Counted from the stretch's first letter, positions 40,851-49,983 are shown. The stretch is DNA of 64,000 nucleotides from Albimonas marina (GCF_029223255.1 NZ_JARHUC010000003.1:682001-746000); one strand, 5' to 3'. Numbers and translations are program-made. Notes: generated by a model not told the origin, from the letters alone.

Positions 40851-41636
40851 CTACTCGACGGGCCGCAGGATCCTGCGGGATTCGTAGTCCACCACGAAGT
40901 CCGCGGTGAGGTCCGCGCGCCGGCGGCAGTCGCGGGGCAGCCGGCTCTGCGACACCGTGCGCCCGTCGCCGCGCTGGCCGCAGCAGCGCATCAGCTCGTG
41001 CGCCTCCTCCGCCCAGGCCTTGAACGCCTCGCCCTGGAACTCGAAGGCGACCTGGCGGTCGGGCTGGTAGGGGTTGGTGAAGGCCACGGTCAACTTCTGC
41101 GCGTCGCGCAGCTCGTCGGCGAAGAGGATCGTCGACGACGTGCGCCACAGCCTCGCGTCCTCTTTCTCGCGCGACAGCGCCACGACCGAGTCTAGGTCCA
41201 TATCCGGCGCCGGCGGGGGCGTGACGCGGTCCATCTCCTGCGGGCTCCAGCGCATGCGGCCGTCGTCGGCGAGGAACAGCGCCTGCAGGCGGCGGGTCTC
41301 GCGCGCGCCGTAGAAGACGAAGGCGTCGGCGTCGGCGTCGATCTCGGCCACCAGCAGCGGCTCGCGCAGGGTGAAGCGCGGGTCGGAGCGGGAGGGATAC
41401 TCGGTCACCGCGCAGATCATCTCCAGCCGCGCGGCGCCGTCGCCGCCCGAGGAGGGCAGCTCGGCGCCGAAGCTGACGGCCATCTGCACCTCCTCGGGCA
41501 GCGCCCCGCGGGACTGGGCGAGCGCGGACGGGACGAGCAGGGAGGGGGCGATCAGCGGCGCGGCGAGAAGCGAGAGGAGGACGAGGGCGCGGCGGAGGGA
41601 GGGACGGCGGACGAAGGGGGGGCGGGGGGACGGCAA
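40851..41636 (-). CDS. Exported protein of unknown function, TTG start
   Basis: This is a 261-residue protein. I chose a TTG at 41636 because AGGAGA lies 5 bases before it and the basic-hydrophobic signal peptide (RRALVLLSLLAAPLIAPSLL) begins about 12 residues later. The ATG at 41738 would add 34 arginine-rich residues with no ribosome site. The mature protein has cysteines in LEMICAVTEYP, LMRCCGQRGDG and PRDCRRRAD and no recognised domain. It converges with the thioesterase gene. A small exported or periplasmic role is all that can be said. Confidence 0.7.
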   Translation of the reverse strand: MPSPRPPFVRRPSLRRALVLLSLLAAPLIAPSLLVPSALAQSRGALPEEVQMAVSFGAELPSSGGDGAARLEMICAVTEYPSRSDPRFTLREPLLVAEIDADADAFVFYGARETRRLQALFLADDGRMRWSPQEMDRVTPPPAPDMDLDSVVALSREKEDARLWRTSSTILFADELRDAQKLTVAFTNPYQPDRQVAFEFQGEAFKAWAEEAHELMRCCGQRGDGRTVSQSRLPRDCRRRADLTADFVVDYESRRILRPVE

Positions 41637-41816
41637 GGCGGTCTCCTGCGGATCGAGGCGGGCGCGGGGCGCGCGAAGAAAAGGGGACGCGCCCCGATGG
41701 AACGCACGCCCATGCCGCGCCGTCAATGATCCGTTCATCCCTGCGTCAGGTCGCCCGGGGGGCCGGGCCGTGCGGCCCCGGGCGGCGCACGCAGTCCGTG
41801 CCGCGGTCCCGGCCGC

Positions 41817-42944
41817 TCAGTCCTCCAGGAACTCGGCGATCAGGCCGTCGACCACCGCCGTCAGCGCCTCCCGGTCGTCGGCGCCGTCCTGGCGGGCCTT
41901 GGCGTAGGCGGCGCGCTGGCGGGCGGAGGAATCGCCCTCCGCTGCGATCCGGCGGGCGTGCAGAAGCTCGGCCCGGCAGCCCAGCGTCTCGGCGTCGGGC
42001 AGGGTCAGCTCCAGGATCTCCTCGACCAGGTCCGCGAAGGGGGCGAGGCGCTGGCGGCCGTGGTCGACCAGCTTCGCGCCCGAGCCGTAGCGCTGCGCCC
42101 GCCAGCGGTTCTCGTTCACCAGGGTCGCGGGATAGACCCGCCAGCGCTGGTTGCGGGTGCGCAGGCGCAGCAGGAAGCCCAGCAGCGACTGCCACACCGC
42201 CGCCACCGCCGCCGCGTCCCGCACGCGCGAGCACACGTCCGTCACCCGCTGTTCGAGCGTGGGGAACTTGTCCGAGGGGCGCACGTCCCACCAGATCCGC
42301 GTCGCGTCCTCGATGCAGCCCGAAGCGACCAGGTGCTCGGTCAGGCGGCGATACTCGGACCACGAGGCCAGCGGATCGGGCAGGCCGGTGCGGGGCAGGG
42401 CGTCGAACACCGTCAGCCGGTAGGAGGCGAGGCCGGTGTCCTCCCCCTCCCAGAACGGCGAGGAGCACGACAGCGCCAGCAGGTGGGGCAGGAAATAGGC
42501 CGCCTGGTTCATCAGGTCGATGCGCAGGTCGTCGTCCTCGACGCCGACGTGTACGTGGCAGCCGCAGATCAGCATCCGCCGCACCGGGTGTCCCAGGTCC
42601 TCCCGCAGGGCGTCGTAGCGGGCCTTGCGGGTGTGGGTCTGCTCGCGCCACTTGGCGAACGGGTGGGTGGAGGCGGCGATGGGGGCGTAGCCGAAGGCCT
42701 CCGCCGCCTCCGCCACGCCGCGGCGCAGGGCGGTCAGCTCCTCGATCGCCTCGGGGACGGAGCGGTGGACCGAGGTGCCGACCTCCACCTGGCATTGCAG
42801 GTATTCGGGCGTCACCCGGTCGCCGATCTTGTCCGAGCACATCTCGAGAAAGCCGGGATCGGGCGAGCGCACCAGGTCGCGCGTCTCGCGGTCGACGACG
42901 AGGTACTCCTCCTCGATCCCCAGCGTCAGGCTCGGACGGTCCAT
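41817..42944 (-). CDS. Carboxylate-amine ligase, YbdK / GCS2 type
   Basis: This 375-residue enzyme belongs to glutamate-cysteine ligase family 2. It opens with LTLGIEEEYLVVD and contains the metal/nucleotide-site sequences QCQVEVGT and LICGCHVHVGV, plus HPFAKWREQTHTRKARYDAL and LVNENRWRAQRYG. YbdK has weak glutamate-cysteine ligase activity in E. coli; the true substrate is unclear. The ATG at 42944 was chosen since family members begin a few residues before GIEEEY. Good GGGAGG lies upstream. Confidence 0.9.
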   Translation of the reverse strand: MDRPSLTLGIEEEYLVVDRETRDLVRSPDPGFLEMCSDKIGDRVTPEYLQCQVEVGTSVHRSVPEAIEELTALRRGVAEAAEAFGYAPIAASTHPFAKWREQTHTRKARYDALREDLGHPVRRMLICGCHVHVGVEDDDLRIDLMNQAAYFLPHLLALSCSSPFWEGEDTGLASYRLTVFDALPRTGLPDPLASWSEYRRLTEHLVASGCIEDATRIWWDVRPSDKFPTLEQRVTDVCSRVRDAAAVAAVWQSLLGFLLRLRTRNQRWRVYPATLVNENRWRAQRYGSGAKLVDHGRQRLAPFADLVEEILELTLPDAETLGCRAELLHARRIAAEGDSSARQRAAYAKARQDGADDREALTAVVDGLIAEFLED

Positions 42945-43116
42945 GGCGCGCCTCCCTCCCGGTTCGTTCCCCCAAGGTCCGACCCTGCCCGGCGCAGGGG
43001 CGCGGAGCAATGGGCGGGGGCCGCAACGACGAACGGCGCGCGCTCCGGCAGGGGAGCGCGCGCCGCGATGGGGTTCGACGGACCGGGGGGGCGGAGCGCC
43101 GCCCCCGGCCGTCGTC

Positions 43117-43147
43117 GGCCCCCGCCCGTGCAGGACGGGCGGGGGCC
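43117..43147 (-). terminator. Strong GC hairpin after RTX gene 2
   Basis: Perfect 13-bp arms (43117-43129 and 43135-43147) with a 5-base loop start 7 bases past the RTX stop on the minus strand. There is no T-run. Confidence 0.55.
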
Positions 43148-43154
43148 AGCGTCG

Positions 43155-44834
43155 TCAGAGCACGAACCAGCCCTCGACCGCCGAGGCGTCGCCCGCGACC
43201 TCGATCGCGAAGTCGGCCGCGCCGTCGCCGTCCACGTCGCCCTCGATCCGCTGGGCGCCGTCGAGGTGGACGGCCCGCAGCTCGCCGGCCGCGCCGCTGA
43301 AGGCGGCGTAACCCAGGAACGCGAAGGCGTCGTCCTCGGGCGTCGAGGCGTCGGCGTCCATCGGGTCGAGCCGGATCCGGTCGCCCTCGGCCGCCGAGAA
43401 GTCGAGGATCGTGTCGACCGGCGCCTTGGCGGCGCGGAACACGAAGTCGTCCGCGCCCTCGCCCCCGGTCAGCTCGTTCGCGCCGCGCCCGCCGCTCAGC
43501 CGGTCGTCGCCGTCGCCGCCGTCCATGACGTCGTCGCCGAAGCCGCCGCCCATGCGGTCGTCGCCCGCGCCGCCGAACATGCGGTCGGCGCCCTGGCCGT
43601 AGACCAGCCGGTCGTCGCCCACGCCGCCGCGCATCACGTCGTCGCCGTCGCCGCCGTCGAGCAGGTCGTCGCCGCGCTGGCCCTTGAGGAGGTCCTCGCC
43701 GTCGCCGCCTTCCAGCGTGTCGTCCGCGCCATGGCCCAGGATGGTGTCGTCGCCGCCCCAGCCGGCCAGCAGGTCGCTGTCCGGGCCGCCCTCGATCAGC
43801 TCGTCCTCGTCGCCGGGGGCGTCGATCTCGAAGGCGCCCACGTTCTCGTGCAGGGCGTAGATGACCGCGCGGGCGTCCTCGACGGCCTGGGCCCAGTCGT
43901 TCACGCCGGCGCTGTCGGCCGCGACCGTCTCGAAGCTCAGCCCGTCGGCCGAGAGGGCGATGTACTCGTCCGTCCAGGCGCGGCCGGAGCCCACGTCGTT
44001 GATGCCGTCGCCGTTCTTGTCATAGCCCCAGACCAGGTCGAACAGCGAGCGCTGCACGGCCTCGAGGTCCGAGGGGTCGCCGTCGATGTCCTGGAACCAC
44101 TGGATCCACTTGCCGCCGTAGGCCGCCTCGCGGTCGTAGTCGAAGGCCTCGCCCCCGTCCTCGAGGAAGCTGTAGAAGGTGGTGACCGGCGCCGGCCCCG
44201 TGTCGTCGAAGTCGTTGATCCCCATCAGCGTATGGGCGGTCAGCACCTCGTCGAGGCCCACCGGCACGAACTTCGAGAACGTGCCCGCCAGCAGCCCGGT
44301 GGGGTTCCAGCCCGCGGCCATCAGGTCGACGATCGCGTGAGGCAGGACGCCGTCGGCGTTGGCCTGGGCCTCGGTCCAGCTCATCGCGCCGCCGGCGGTC
44401 ATGATCAGGTCGTAGAGGGCCATGCACTCGCGCGGGGAGTCGATCAGGACCCCGTCCACCGCGATCCGGCCCGAGGCGTCGGCGGTGATCTCCGTGCCCC
44501 CCTCGATCTTGGCCAGCGCCTCCTCGAGGGCGGCCTCCTTCACCGAGTCGGGGGAGCGGATGATGTTGGCCCGCTCGAGCTCCACCTCCTGAACGCTGTC
44601 GAGCAGCTCGGCCGGAACCTCCCAGTCGTCCTCGCCGGCGTCGACGAGGTGGATCGGGAACAGGTCGCCGGTCTCGGCGTCGAGCCCGACAGGGACGACC
44701 TGACCGTTCTCGTCGAGCACCGGCTCGCCGTTCCCGCCGCCGTCGCTGGGATCGAGGTCGCGGACCAGGACCCAGAGGTCGCCGTAAAGGTCGCCACCGC
44801 CGCCGCCGCCGCTGCCGCCACCGGAATGTGCCAT
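43155..44834 (-). CDS. RTX-type calcium-binding protein 2, large
   Basis: This 559-residue acidic protein has no signal peptide and a glycine-rich start. An uncharacterised domain (about 15-360) includes DLYGDLWVLVRDLDP and an EF-hand-like DKNGDGIND. RTX nonapeptides then run from about 375 to 480 (GGDGEDLLKGQRGDDLLDGG), followed by a serralysin-like C-terminal region (DTILDFSAAEGDRIRLDP). It should leave the cell by type I secretion, but no exporter genes are adjacent. GGAGGATTTC precedes the ATG. A perfect FNR box lies 87 bases upstream, so expression probably responds to oxygen. Confidence 0.87.
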   Translation of the reverse strand: MAHSGGGSGGGGGGDLYGDLWVLVRDLDPSDGGGNGEPVLDENGQVVPVGLDAETGDLFPIHLVDAGEDDWEVPAELLDSVQEVELERANIIRSPDSVKEAALEEALAKIEGGTEITADASGRIAVDGVLIDSPRECMALYDLIMTAGGAMSWTEAQANADGVLPHAIVDLMAAGWNPTGLLAGTFSKFVPVGLDEVLTAHTLMGINDFDDTGPAPVTTFYSFLEDGGEAFDYDREAAYGGKWIQWFQDIDGDPSDLEAVQRSLFDLVWGYDKNGDGINDVGSGRAWTDEYIALSADGLSFETVAADSAGVNDWAQAVEDARAVIYALHENVGAFEIDAPGDEDELIEGGPDSDLLAGWGGDDTILGHGADDTLEGGDGEDLLKGQRGDDLLDGGDGDDVMRGGVGDDRLVYGQGADRMFGGAGDDRMGGGFGDDVMDGGDGDDRLSGGRGANELTGGEGADDFVFRAAKAPVDTILDFSAAEGDRIRLDPMDADASTPEDDAFAFLGYAAFSGAAGELRAVHLDGAQRIEGDVDGDGAADFAIEVAGDASAVEGWFVL

Positions 44835-44920
44835 GATCGAAATCCTCCAGACGGTCCCCCGTCGCTTGGGGGACTCGGTTTCGTTTCAAAGGCAGTCTGA
44901 TCATCGGCGGCGCGCCGGCC

Positions 44921-44934
44921 TTGATATATATCAA
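44921..44934 (-). promoter_or_regulatory. Perfect FNR box upstream of RTX gene 2
   Basis: TTGATATATATCAA matches the FNR/FnrL/Anr consensus TTGAT-N4-ATCAA at every specified base, in an AT-rich pocket of a GC-rich genome. The only start facing it is RTX gene 2 (44834). Activation geometry would put transcription near 44886. DNR-type regulators share this motif. Confidence 0.8.
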
Positions 44935-45099
44935 AACCAGAATGCTTTTCGCCGCACCGTCGCGCCGGGCGCTCCCCGCGCCACACGCGGACGCGCGGCC
45001 CGGGCCCCCGCCGGCGCGGGACCAGCGTCCCGCGCCGCCGAAGGCGCGGGACGGCTGCGACGGTCGCGACGTCCTTCGGTCGCGGTCCCGAGCGCCCCC

Positions 45100-45783
45100 T
45101 CAGGCGGGCTTCGGGCCGACGGTCAGCGCCAGGACCTTGGAGATCTGCATCATCGGCCGCCCGCTTTCGGAGTGCCAGATGTCGAAGGCGGTCTGGATCG
45201 CGCGCAGCGCCTTCTTCGAGGTGGCGGGGCCTTCGATCACGCCTTCGCGCTGCAGGGCCGCGACCACGTCGTCCGACAGCACGAAGCCGTCGATCCCCCG
45301 CCAGCGCAGCAGGTACATGCCGGTCAGCCCGCCCAGGCGCGAGCCGCGGGTCTTGAGCAGGTCCAGCAGGCCCACGTAGTCGGTCCGGGGCCAGTCGGCG
45401 AAGACGTGGCCCGCGGGCTTCTTGCGCTCCTCGGACAGCTCGCACAGGAAGGCCGCGTTCTCGCGCAGGCTTTCCATGCGCATGCGGTTGCGGATCAGGT
45501 CCTTGTTGGCGGCGAGGTCGTCGAGCGCCTCGTCGGACAGCATCCGGATCTTCCAGGGGTCGAAGCCGTCGAAGGCGGCCTCGAAGGCGGGCCACTTGGC
45601 GTCCACGACCTTCCAGTTGAACCCGGCCGAGAACACCCGCTTGCCCATGTCCGACAGCCACTGGCTGTCCGAGACCGCATGCAGCGCCTCGGGCGTGGCG
45701 GGCCGGGGCAGCTCCGATTCCACCGCCGCATGTCCGCCCTTGCGCGCGCGCGCCATCTCCCACAGGTCCTTGAACGGGGTCAC
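45100..45783 (-). CDS. DNA-3-methyladenine glycosylase I-like protein
   Basis: This 227-residue protein matches the Tag-like HhH-GPD family. It contains SDSQWLSDMGKRVFSAGFNW, the helix-hairpin-helix-like KTRGSRLGGLTGMYLLRWRG and DGFVLSDDVVAAL. Tag enzymes excise 3-methyladenine from DNA; this branch lacks the N-terminal RCxW zinc region of true Tag, so activity is uncertain. The start is a GTG at 45783 with GGGAGG 5 bases upstream. Repeat copy 2 lies 134 bases upstream. Confidence 0.8.
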   Translation of the reverse strand: MTPFKDLWEMARARKGGHAAVESELPRPATPEALHAVSDSQWLSDMGKRVFSAGFNWKVVDAKWPAFEAAFDGFDPWKIRMLSDEALDDLAANKDLIRNRMRMESLRENAAFLCELSEERKKPAGHVFADWPRTDYVGLLDLLKTRGSRLGGLTGMYLLRWRGIDGFVLSDDVVAALQREGVIEGPATSKKALRAIQTAFDIWHSESGRPMMQISKVLALTVGPKPA

Positions 45784-45916
45784 GGCCGCCTCCCTTCGCC
45801 TTGCGTCGGGGCCGCATCCCCCGACCGCCTTCACCAAGCCCCGCCGCTGCGCCCCCTGTCCACCCAGAATCGCCTGCCGCCCGCCCCGAGGGCCGGCGCG
45901 CCGCCTGCGGCCCTCG

Positions 45917-46095
45917 CGAAGCGCCTGTTCTCCGGAGCCGTCTCTCGCTGATGCCGTAAAGAGCGACTCGGCGGGAGGGGTCAGGGATCGCGAAGCGACC
46001 CCGCGCAAGCGGGGCTTGTCCTTGACCCCTCCCGTCGAGTCGCTCAGGCATCTTCAGCGAGAGACGGATCCGGAGGACAGGCGCGGCCCCTGTTC
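45917..46095 (-). repeat. Large palindromic repeat, copy 2
   Basis: This is the same element as at 6260-6437, in opposite orientation. It lies in the 493-base gap between two divergent genes (Tag-like and Mth938-like). Similarity to copy 1 continues another 14 bases at one end (46096-46109, reverse complement of 6246-6259). The central hairpin is CCCCGC-gcaa-GCGGGG. The rest of the gap shows no gene. Confidence 0.85.
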
Positions 46096-46276
46096 TTTGG
46101 TGAGTCAGGAGCGTCCCGCCCCCTCCCGGCAAGGGCCCCCCAGGCGGTCCTCCCGCGCGAAGCGCCCCCCGAGAGGAGCCCCGCTCCGGCGAGGCTCCCC
46201 CCCCGGTTCGACATGGCGCCCCATCCCCGGTATCGTCCGCCCTTGCCCGCCCCTCCCCGCGCCGGAGACCGCCCCC

Positions 46277-46651
46277 ATGCGCATGATCGAGATCGACTAC
46301 GAGGCCCGCCCCCCCATCGACGCCTACGGCGGCGGCGGCTTCCGCATCGCGGGGGAGAAGCGGCTGGGCTCGCTCCTGCACCTGCCCTCGGGCCTCGCGG
46401 CCTGGTCGGTGGCGGCCCCGGCCGAGACCACGCCCGAGGCCTTCGCCGCGGTGCTGGCCGAGGCGGGCGAGATCGACGTGGTGCTGATCGGCATGGGCCC
46501 CGACATCGCCCCCCTGCCGCGCGCCGCGCGGGAGGCGTTCGAGGCGGCCGCGCTGGGCTACGAGACCATGTCCACCGCCGCCGCCTGCCGCACCTTCAAC
46601 GTGCTGCTGGCCGAGGATCGCCGCGTCGCGGCCGCGCTGATCGCGGTCTGA
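46277..46651 (+). CDS. Mth938-like domain protein
   Basis: This 124-residue protein has the Mth938 fold signature: AYGGGGFRIAGEKRLGSLLH, then EIDVVLIGMGPDIAPLP and the end sequence TAAACRTFNVLLAEDRRVAA. The family is widespread in alphaproteobacteria, sometimes near secretion (secDF) genes, and has no established function; human AAMDC is a relative. The ATG at 46277 has GGAGACC upstream. It stands alone before sodB. The 301 bases after it (46652-46952) hold the sodB leader and no other gene. Confidence 0.88.
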   Translation: MRMIEIDYEARPPIDAYGGGGFRIAGEKRLGSLLHLPSGLAAWSVAAPAETTPEAFAAVLAEAGEIDVVLIGMGPDIAPLPRAAREAFEAAALGYETMSTAAACRTFNVLLAEDRRVAAALIAV

Positions 46652-46952
46652 GCTCCCGCCCGAGCGTCCGCCCGGCGCGGCTGCTGGCGAACGACCATGC
46701 GCCCGTCCTCCAGCCCGCCCTTGCGCCTACCTTCGCGCCCGTCGTCGCGGCGCCGCGGCACGAAGCGCGCTTCCATCTTGCAGGACGCCCTTTAAGGCCT
46801 GCCGGTCGGGGGCTATGTGTGGTGTCGAGCGGAAACCGACGCGCCCTTTCCGGGCGCGGAGCCGCTCTCAGAAACGCCGGGCGGCCCCCGCCGCCCACCG
46901 GGGCGCACGCGCGTCTCCGGCATTCGACGCGAGATACGACCGGGAGCTTTCC

Positions 46953-47549
46953 ATGGCCTTCGAACTTCCCCCGCTGCCCTACGCCCACGACGCGCTGGCC
47001 GACGCCGGCATGTCGAAGGAGACGCTGGAGTTCCACCACGACATCCACCACAAGGCCTATGTCGACAACGGCAACAACCTGATCAAGGACACCGAGTGGG
47101 CCGACAAGTCGGTCGAGGAGATCGTGAAGGGCACCTACCAGTCCGGCGCGGTCGCCCAGTCGGGGATCTTCAACAACGCCTCCCAGCACTGGAACCACAC
47201 CGAGTTCTGGCAGATGATGGCGCCGAAGATGGCGATGCCCTCCGAGGTCGAGAAGGCCCTCAAGGAGGCCTTCGGCTCGGTCGACGACTTCAAGAAGGAG
47301 TTCTCCGCCGCCGGCGCCGGCCAGTTCGGCTCGGGCTGGGCGTGGCTGGTCAAGGACAAGGACGGCTCGCTGAAGGTCACCAAGACCGAAAACGGCGTGA
47401 ACCCGCTGTGCTTCGGCCAGACCGCGCTGCTGGGCTGCGACGTGTGGGAGCATTCCTACTACATCGACTTCCGCAACAAGCGCCCGGTCTACCTCCAGAA
47501 CTTCCTGGATAACCTGGTGAACTGGGAATACGTGGCCGCCAAGCTCTGA
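46953..47549 (+). CDS. sodB: Superoxide dismutase, Fe/Mn type
   Basis: This 198-residue enzyme dismutates superoxide. The metal ligands are the His in LEFHHDIHHKAYVDN, the His in SQHWNHTEFW, and the Asp and His in LLGCDVWEHSYYIDF. The NASQHWNHTEFW and GSGWAWLV context fits the iron-preferring alphaproteobacterial SodB, though metal choice cannot be proven from sequence. CGGGAGC precedes the ATG, and a rho-independent terminator follows. There is no signal peptide, so it acts in the cytoplasm. Confidence 0.96.
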   Translation: MAFELPPLPYAHDALADAGMSKETLEFHHDIHHKAYVDNGNNLIKDTEWADKSVEEIVKGTYQSGAVAQSGIFNNASQHWNHTEFWQMMAPKMAMPSEVEKALKEAFGSVDDFKKEFSAAGAGQFGSGWAWLVKDKDGSLKVTKTENGVNPLCFGQTALLGCDVWEHSYYIDFRNKRPVYLQNFLDNLVNWEYVAAKL

Positions 47550-47586
47550 GGCGCCGACCCGGTCCGGGCCCTCGGGCCCGCAAGCG

Positions 47587-47613
47587 AAGGCCTCGCCCCC
47601 CGGGCGGGGCCTT
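47587..47613 (+). terminator. sodB terminator
   Basis: A 12-bp stem with one G-T pair (47587-47598 and 47602-47613) is followed by T and GC-rich sequence. Confidence 0.65.
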
Positions 47614-47671
47614 TCGCGCGTCCGGGCTCCGACGTCCCGGCCCGGAGCCGGGACGCGCGGTGCGGGTGGCG

Positions 47672-48247
47672 TCAGCCCTCCGCCAGCGCCTCCAGCCGCG
47701 CGAGCAGGGCGGTGGCGTCGGGCACGGTCTCGTAGAGGTCGAGGAAGCTCTCGCCCGCCATGCCCTCGGCCACCACATGCTCGATCAGCGCCAGCAGCGG
47801 ATCCCAGTAGCCCTCGGTGTTCAGCAGCAGCACCGGCTTGTCGTGCAGGCCGAGCTGGCGCCAGGTCAGCGCCTCGAACAGCTCGTCCAGCGTGCCGGCG
47901 CCGCCGGGAAGGGCGACCACGGCGTCGGAGTTCATCAGCATCACCTTCTTGCGCTCGTGCATGGTCTCGGTGACCACGTAGGAGGTCAGCTCGCGCCGCC
48001 CGACCTCCAGCGCCTCGAGGTGGCGGGGGATCACGCCGAAGGTCTGGCCGCCGGCCTCGCCGGCCGCGCGCGCGACCTCGCCCATCAGGCCCACGTCGCC
48101 CGCCCCGTAGACCAGCCGAATGCCCCGCGCGGCCAGTCCCCGGCCCACCGCCTCGGCCGCGGCGCGATAGCTCTCGCGCGCCCCGTGGCGGGAGCCGCAG
48201 TAGACGCAGACGCTGTAGGGATGGGCGCGGGCGGCGGAGGCGGTCAT
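47672..48247 (-). CDS. LOG family protein (TIGR00730)
   Basis: This 191-residue protein is a Rossmann-like LOG-family enzyme. It contains the phosphate-binding LVYGAGDVGLMGEVARA and the catalytic LPGGAGTLDELFEALTW with its PGGxGTxxE motif. LOG enzymes cleave nucleoside monophosphates to base and ribose 5-phosphate (first known as cytokinin-activating enzymes). Bacterial members often act on AMP-like substrates; the in vivo role here is open. It is divergent from the LysM gene, 170 bases apart. Confidence 0.92.
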   Translation of the reverse strand: MTASAARAHPYSVCVYCGSRHGARESYRAAAEAVGRGLAARGIRLVYGAGDVGLMGEVARAAGEAGGQTFGVIPRHLEALEVGRRELTSYVVTETMHERKKVMLMNSDAVVALPGGAGTLDELFEALTWRQLGLHDKPVLLLNTEGYWDPLLALIEHVVAEGMAGESFLDLYETVPDATALLARLEALAEG

Positions 48248-48417
48248 GGGAGCTCCTTTCGAAGATCGCGGGGCGAGGCGTCGCGATGGGGCGTCGGCGG
48301 GCGGCGCGGCGGATGGCTGCGCGCGGGCCCGGCGCCATGAAACGGACATGAATTGCGCGGGGGCGCGTCGGGAGGCATGCTAATGGGAGGGAAAGCGAGG
48401 CGGGGCAAGGGAAAACG

Positions 48418-49821
48418 ATGGCCGAATCGAGGGCCCCGATGCGGATCGCGACCGTCGTCGCCGCGCTGGCGCTCGGCGCGGGCGCGCTGGCGCTGACCGG
48501 CTGGATCGGCCCGAAGGGACCCTCCGCGCCCGGAGGCGGGCCCGACGCCTCGCCCGGCGCCGCCCCCGTGGCGGCGATCCCGGGCCGGCCGCCCGCGACG
48601 ACGCCCGGCGCCTCCGCGCCCGAGACCCCCGCACCCGAAGCCGCCCCCGCCGCCGACGCCGATGCGCCCTCCGCGCCGGAGGCCGGGACGAGCGTGGCCG
48701 AGGCGGCCTCCCCCGACGCGCCCCGCTTCGACGTGGTGCGGGTCGAGCCCGACGGCGCCGCCCTGGTCGCCGGCCGCGCCGCGCCGGGCGCGACGGTCGA
48801 GGCGCGGCTGAACGGCGCCGTGATCGGCGAGGCCGTCGCCGACGCCACGGGCCAGTTCGTGCTCTTCGCCGAGACCGCGCCCCGGGCCGAGACCCAGGCG
48901 GGGCCCGAGGCCGCCCCCGCGGCCGTGGCGCAGGAGCTGACGCTCGCCGCCCGCCTGCCGGGGCGGCCCGAGACGCTCTCGGCCGACAGCGTCCTGATCC
49001 TGCCCGCCGCGGCCGCGCCGGGCGCGACCATCGCCTCGGTCGCGCCGCTGGAGGCGCCGCAGGCGGGCGCGCCGCGCCCCGGCGCCCCCGCCGCGCCCGG
49101 TCCCGCGCCGCCCCCCGCTCCGACCCGGACGGAGGCCCCCGCCGAGGGCGAGTTCGCCGACGCGCCCGCGGCTGGAACCCCGGACGCGTCGCAGGCGCCG
49201 CAGATCGCCGAAGCCTCGGCCGAACCCGCCGGGCAGGGCGACGCGGCGGGTGAGGCGACGCAGCAGGCCGCGGCGCTGGAACCCGCGCCGCCGGTGCTGC
49301 TCAAGACCTCCTCGACCGGCGAGGTCTCGGTCCTCGATCCCGAGCGGCTGGGGCCGGCGCGGGGCGTCACGCTCGACGCGCTGACCTATACCGAGCGGGG
49401 CGACGTGCACCTGGCCGGGCGCGGAGCGGCGGGGCGCACGGCGCGCATCTACGCCGACGACCGCCACCAGGCGGACGCCGCCGTGGGCGAGGACGGCGCC
49501 TGGCGCATCACCCTCGCCGGCCTGCGGCGGCCGGGACATTACACGCTCAGGGTCGACGAGGTCGACGAGCGGGGCCGCGTCGCCAGCCGCATCGAATCCC
49601 CCTTCCTGCGCGAGCCGCCCGAGGCGCTGGCCGCCCAGCCGGGGCAGGTGGTGGTCCAGCCGGGCCACAGCCTGTGGGCCATCGCGCAGGCGCGCTATGG
49701 AAGCGGGACGCGCTACGCCCTAATCTATGGGGCGAACCGGGACCGCATCCGCGACCCCGACCTGATCTATCCCGGCCAGGTCTTCGACCTGCCCTCGGGA
49801 GAGACGCCGCCGCCCCGCTAG
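48418..49821 (+). CDS. LysM domain protein with long disordered region
   Basis: This 467-residue protein is anchored by one N-terminal hydrophobic segment (about 9-29). It is mostly Ala/Pro/Glu-rich and probably disordered to residue 285, with two small beta domains (about 100-150 and 300-395, for example GVTLDALTYTERGDVHLAGR). It ends with a LysM domain (415-460: VVQPGHSLWAIAQARYGSGT). LysM binds peptidoglycan, so this is an envelope protein, perhaps a cell-wall tether. AAGGGAAAACG precedes the ATG. The Atm1-type ABC gene follows on the same strand after 162 bases. Confidence 0.87.
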   Translation: MAESRAPMRIATVVAALALGAGALALTGWIGPKGPSAPGGGPDASPGAAPVAAIPGRPPATTPGASAPETPAPEAAPAADADAPSAPEAGTSVAEAASPDAPRFDVVRVEPDGAALVAGRAAPGATVEARLNGAVIGEAVADATGQFVLFAETAPRAETQAGPEAAPAAVAQELTLAARLPGRPETLSADSVLILPAAAAPGATIASVAPLEAPQAGAPRPGAPAAPGPAPPPAPTRTEAPAEGEFADAPAAGTPDASQAPQIAEASAEPAGQGDAAGEATQQAAALEPAPPVLLKTSSTGEVSVLDPERLGPARGVTLDALTYTERGDVHLAGRGAAGRTARIYADDRHQADAAVGEDGAWRITLAGLRRPGHYTLRVDEVDERGRVASRIESPFLREPPEALAAQPGQVVVQPGHSLWAIAQARYGSGTRYALIYGANRDRIRDPDLIYPGQVFDLPSGETPPPR

Positions 49822-49983
49822 AGCCTGCGCGCCGAGGCGGGGACGACCGCGGCGGCCCTCCCGCGCCCCGCCTCCGCGCCCGCGCGCCCCGCAACCGGGG
49901 CCGCCGCGGGCCTCCCGCCCAAGCCCGCCGCCCGCGCGCCCCCCGGCCTGCGCGAGGCGCGCCCGCCAGGACCCAGGAGCTTC

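Noticed and set aside
44540-46381. Long minus-strand frame through repeat copy 2 giving a peptide also seen at copies 1 and 3
   Set aside because: The shared peptide exists only because the palindromic repeat is shared; it has no start signal and overlaps real genes in other frames.
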